DNA from: an uncultured Eubacterium sp.
GTDB lineage: Bacteria > Bacillota_A > Clostridia > Lachnospirales > Lachnospiraceae
Reading direction: 5' to 3'
DNA length: 14,512 nucleotides
NCBI GenBank assembly: GCA_948759685.1
Contig: CAQBGY010000058.1
Coordinates: 1 to 14,512, forward strand
In this document: positions 14,393-14,512 of the stretch, in pieces
Layout of the letters: each line of letters starts with the position of its first letter
Position numbering within the stretch: the first letter of the stretch is position 1
The notes under the pieces: model-generated
Databases searched by the model: none
Seen by the model: the letters and a program-made list of their open reading frames with translations, nothing else
Told to the model about the DNA's origin: nothing
Position numbers and translations under genes: made by a program

Positions 14393-14512
14393 AACTTTCA
14401 CGATACGAGCAGGAAACGATTGTCAATTATAACGCAGGAGAACAGACCGCCACCCTCTACACAAGAGATAAAGCAGTCATGCGGAAACTTGACACACTTG
14501 TTGCCGATTATC
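14389..14512 (+). CDS. hypothetical protein, partial at the right edge
   Basis: Only the first 41 codons are present. The protein begins MKLSRYEQETIVNYNAGEQ, which I recognise as the start of a small conserved hypothetical protein common in Clostridia mobile elements. The function is unknown to me. ATG 14389 overlaps the previous stop, with AAAGGGGG at 14371-14378 as a likely ribosome binding site. There is no stop before the window ends. Confidence 0.75.
   Translation, partial: MKLSRYEQETIVNYNAGEQTATLYTRDKAVMRKLDTLVADY

Overview
The window is part of the conjugation (type IV secretion) module of an integrative and conjugative element from a low-GC Gram-positive gut anaerobe, most likely Lachnospiraceae or a related Clostridia. 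The evidence is the gene order Maff2 – TrbL/VirB6-like – PrgI – VirB4 – radical SAM – M23/NlpC-P60 hydrolase – DUF4315 – DUF4366 – MT-A70 – topoisomerase III. That order is characteristic of Tn1549/CTn-type elements. Purine-rich ribosome binding sites, GTG/TTG starts and moderate A+T content agree. All convincing genes lie on the plus strand. Family names are from memory of protein sequences; no search was run.

Layout. Positions 1-1591 hold three small or medium membrane components of the channel: Maff2, VirB6-like and PrgI. The VirB4 ATPase starts at TTG 1542. It is split by a complete-looking 2316-bp group II intron (3045-5360), inserted in phase 0 inside the DPEGEY motif just after Walker A. 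Precise removal rebuilds an 820-residue VirB4 in frame. The intron carries a maturase/reverse transcriptase ORF, a clear domain V and a plausible domain VI. The maturase has Gly in place of the first catalytic Asp of the RT motif, although YADD is intact, and its HNH domain lacks the usual first His.

Positions 6317-7341 hold a 34-codon ORF with a C-x3-C motif. Its start overlaps the VirB4 stop and its stop overlaps the TTG start of a radical SAM protein. This peptide plus radical-SAM pair is the best candidate for something undescribed. A 1008-residue cell-wall hydrolase follows, with a repeat-rich Lys-rich N-terminus, one membrane segment, an M23 domain and an NlpC/P60 domain.

Positions 10385-10823 are non-coding, AT-rich and full of repeats. 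They hold iteron-like ATAAAAAAG-N3-TGACAA copies, a 14-bp inverted repeat, a roughly 39-bp duplicated block and hairpins. Next come DUF4315, the membrane-anchored DUF4366 protein and an MT-A70 adenine methyltransferase, then a topoisomerase III cut to 105 residues at its catalytic acidic motif.

The truncation at about 13528 looks like a recombination or insertion boundary. Beyond it are a rho-independent terminator and two ATGA-coupled genes of unassigned function, the second running off the right edge. Together the intact genes would supply the channel, its ATPase, peptidoglycan opening, a surface protein and DNA protection by methylation. Transfer here would depend on splicing of the VirB4 intron.
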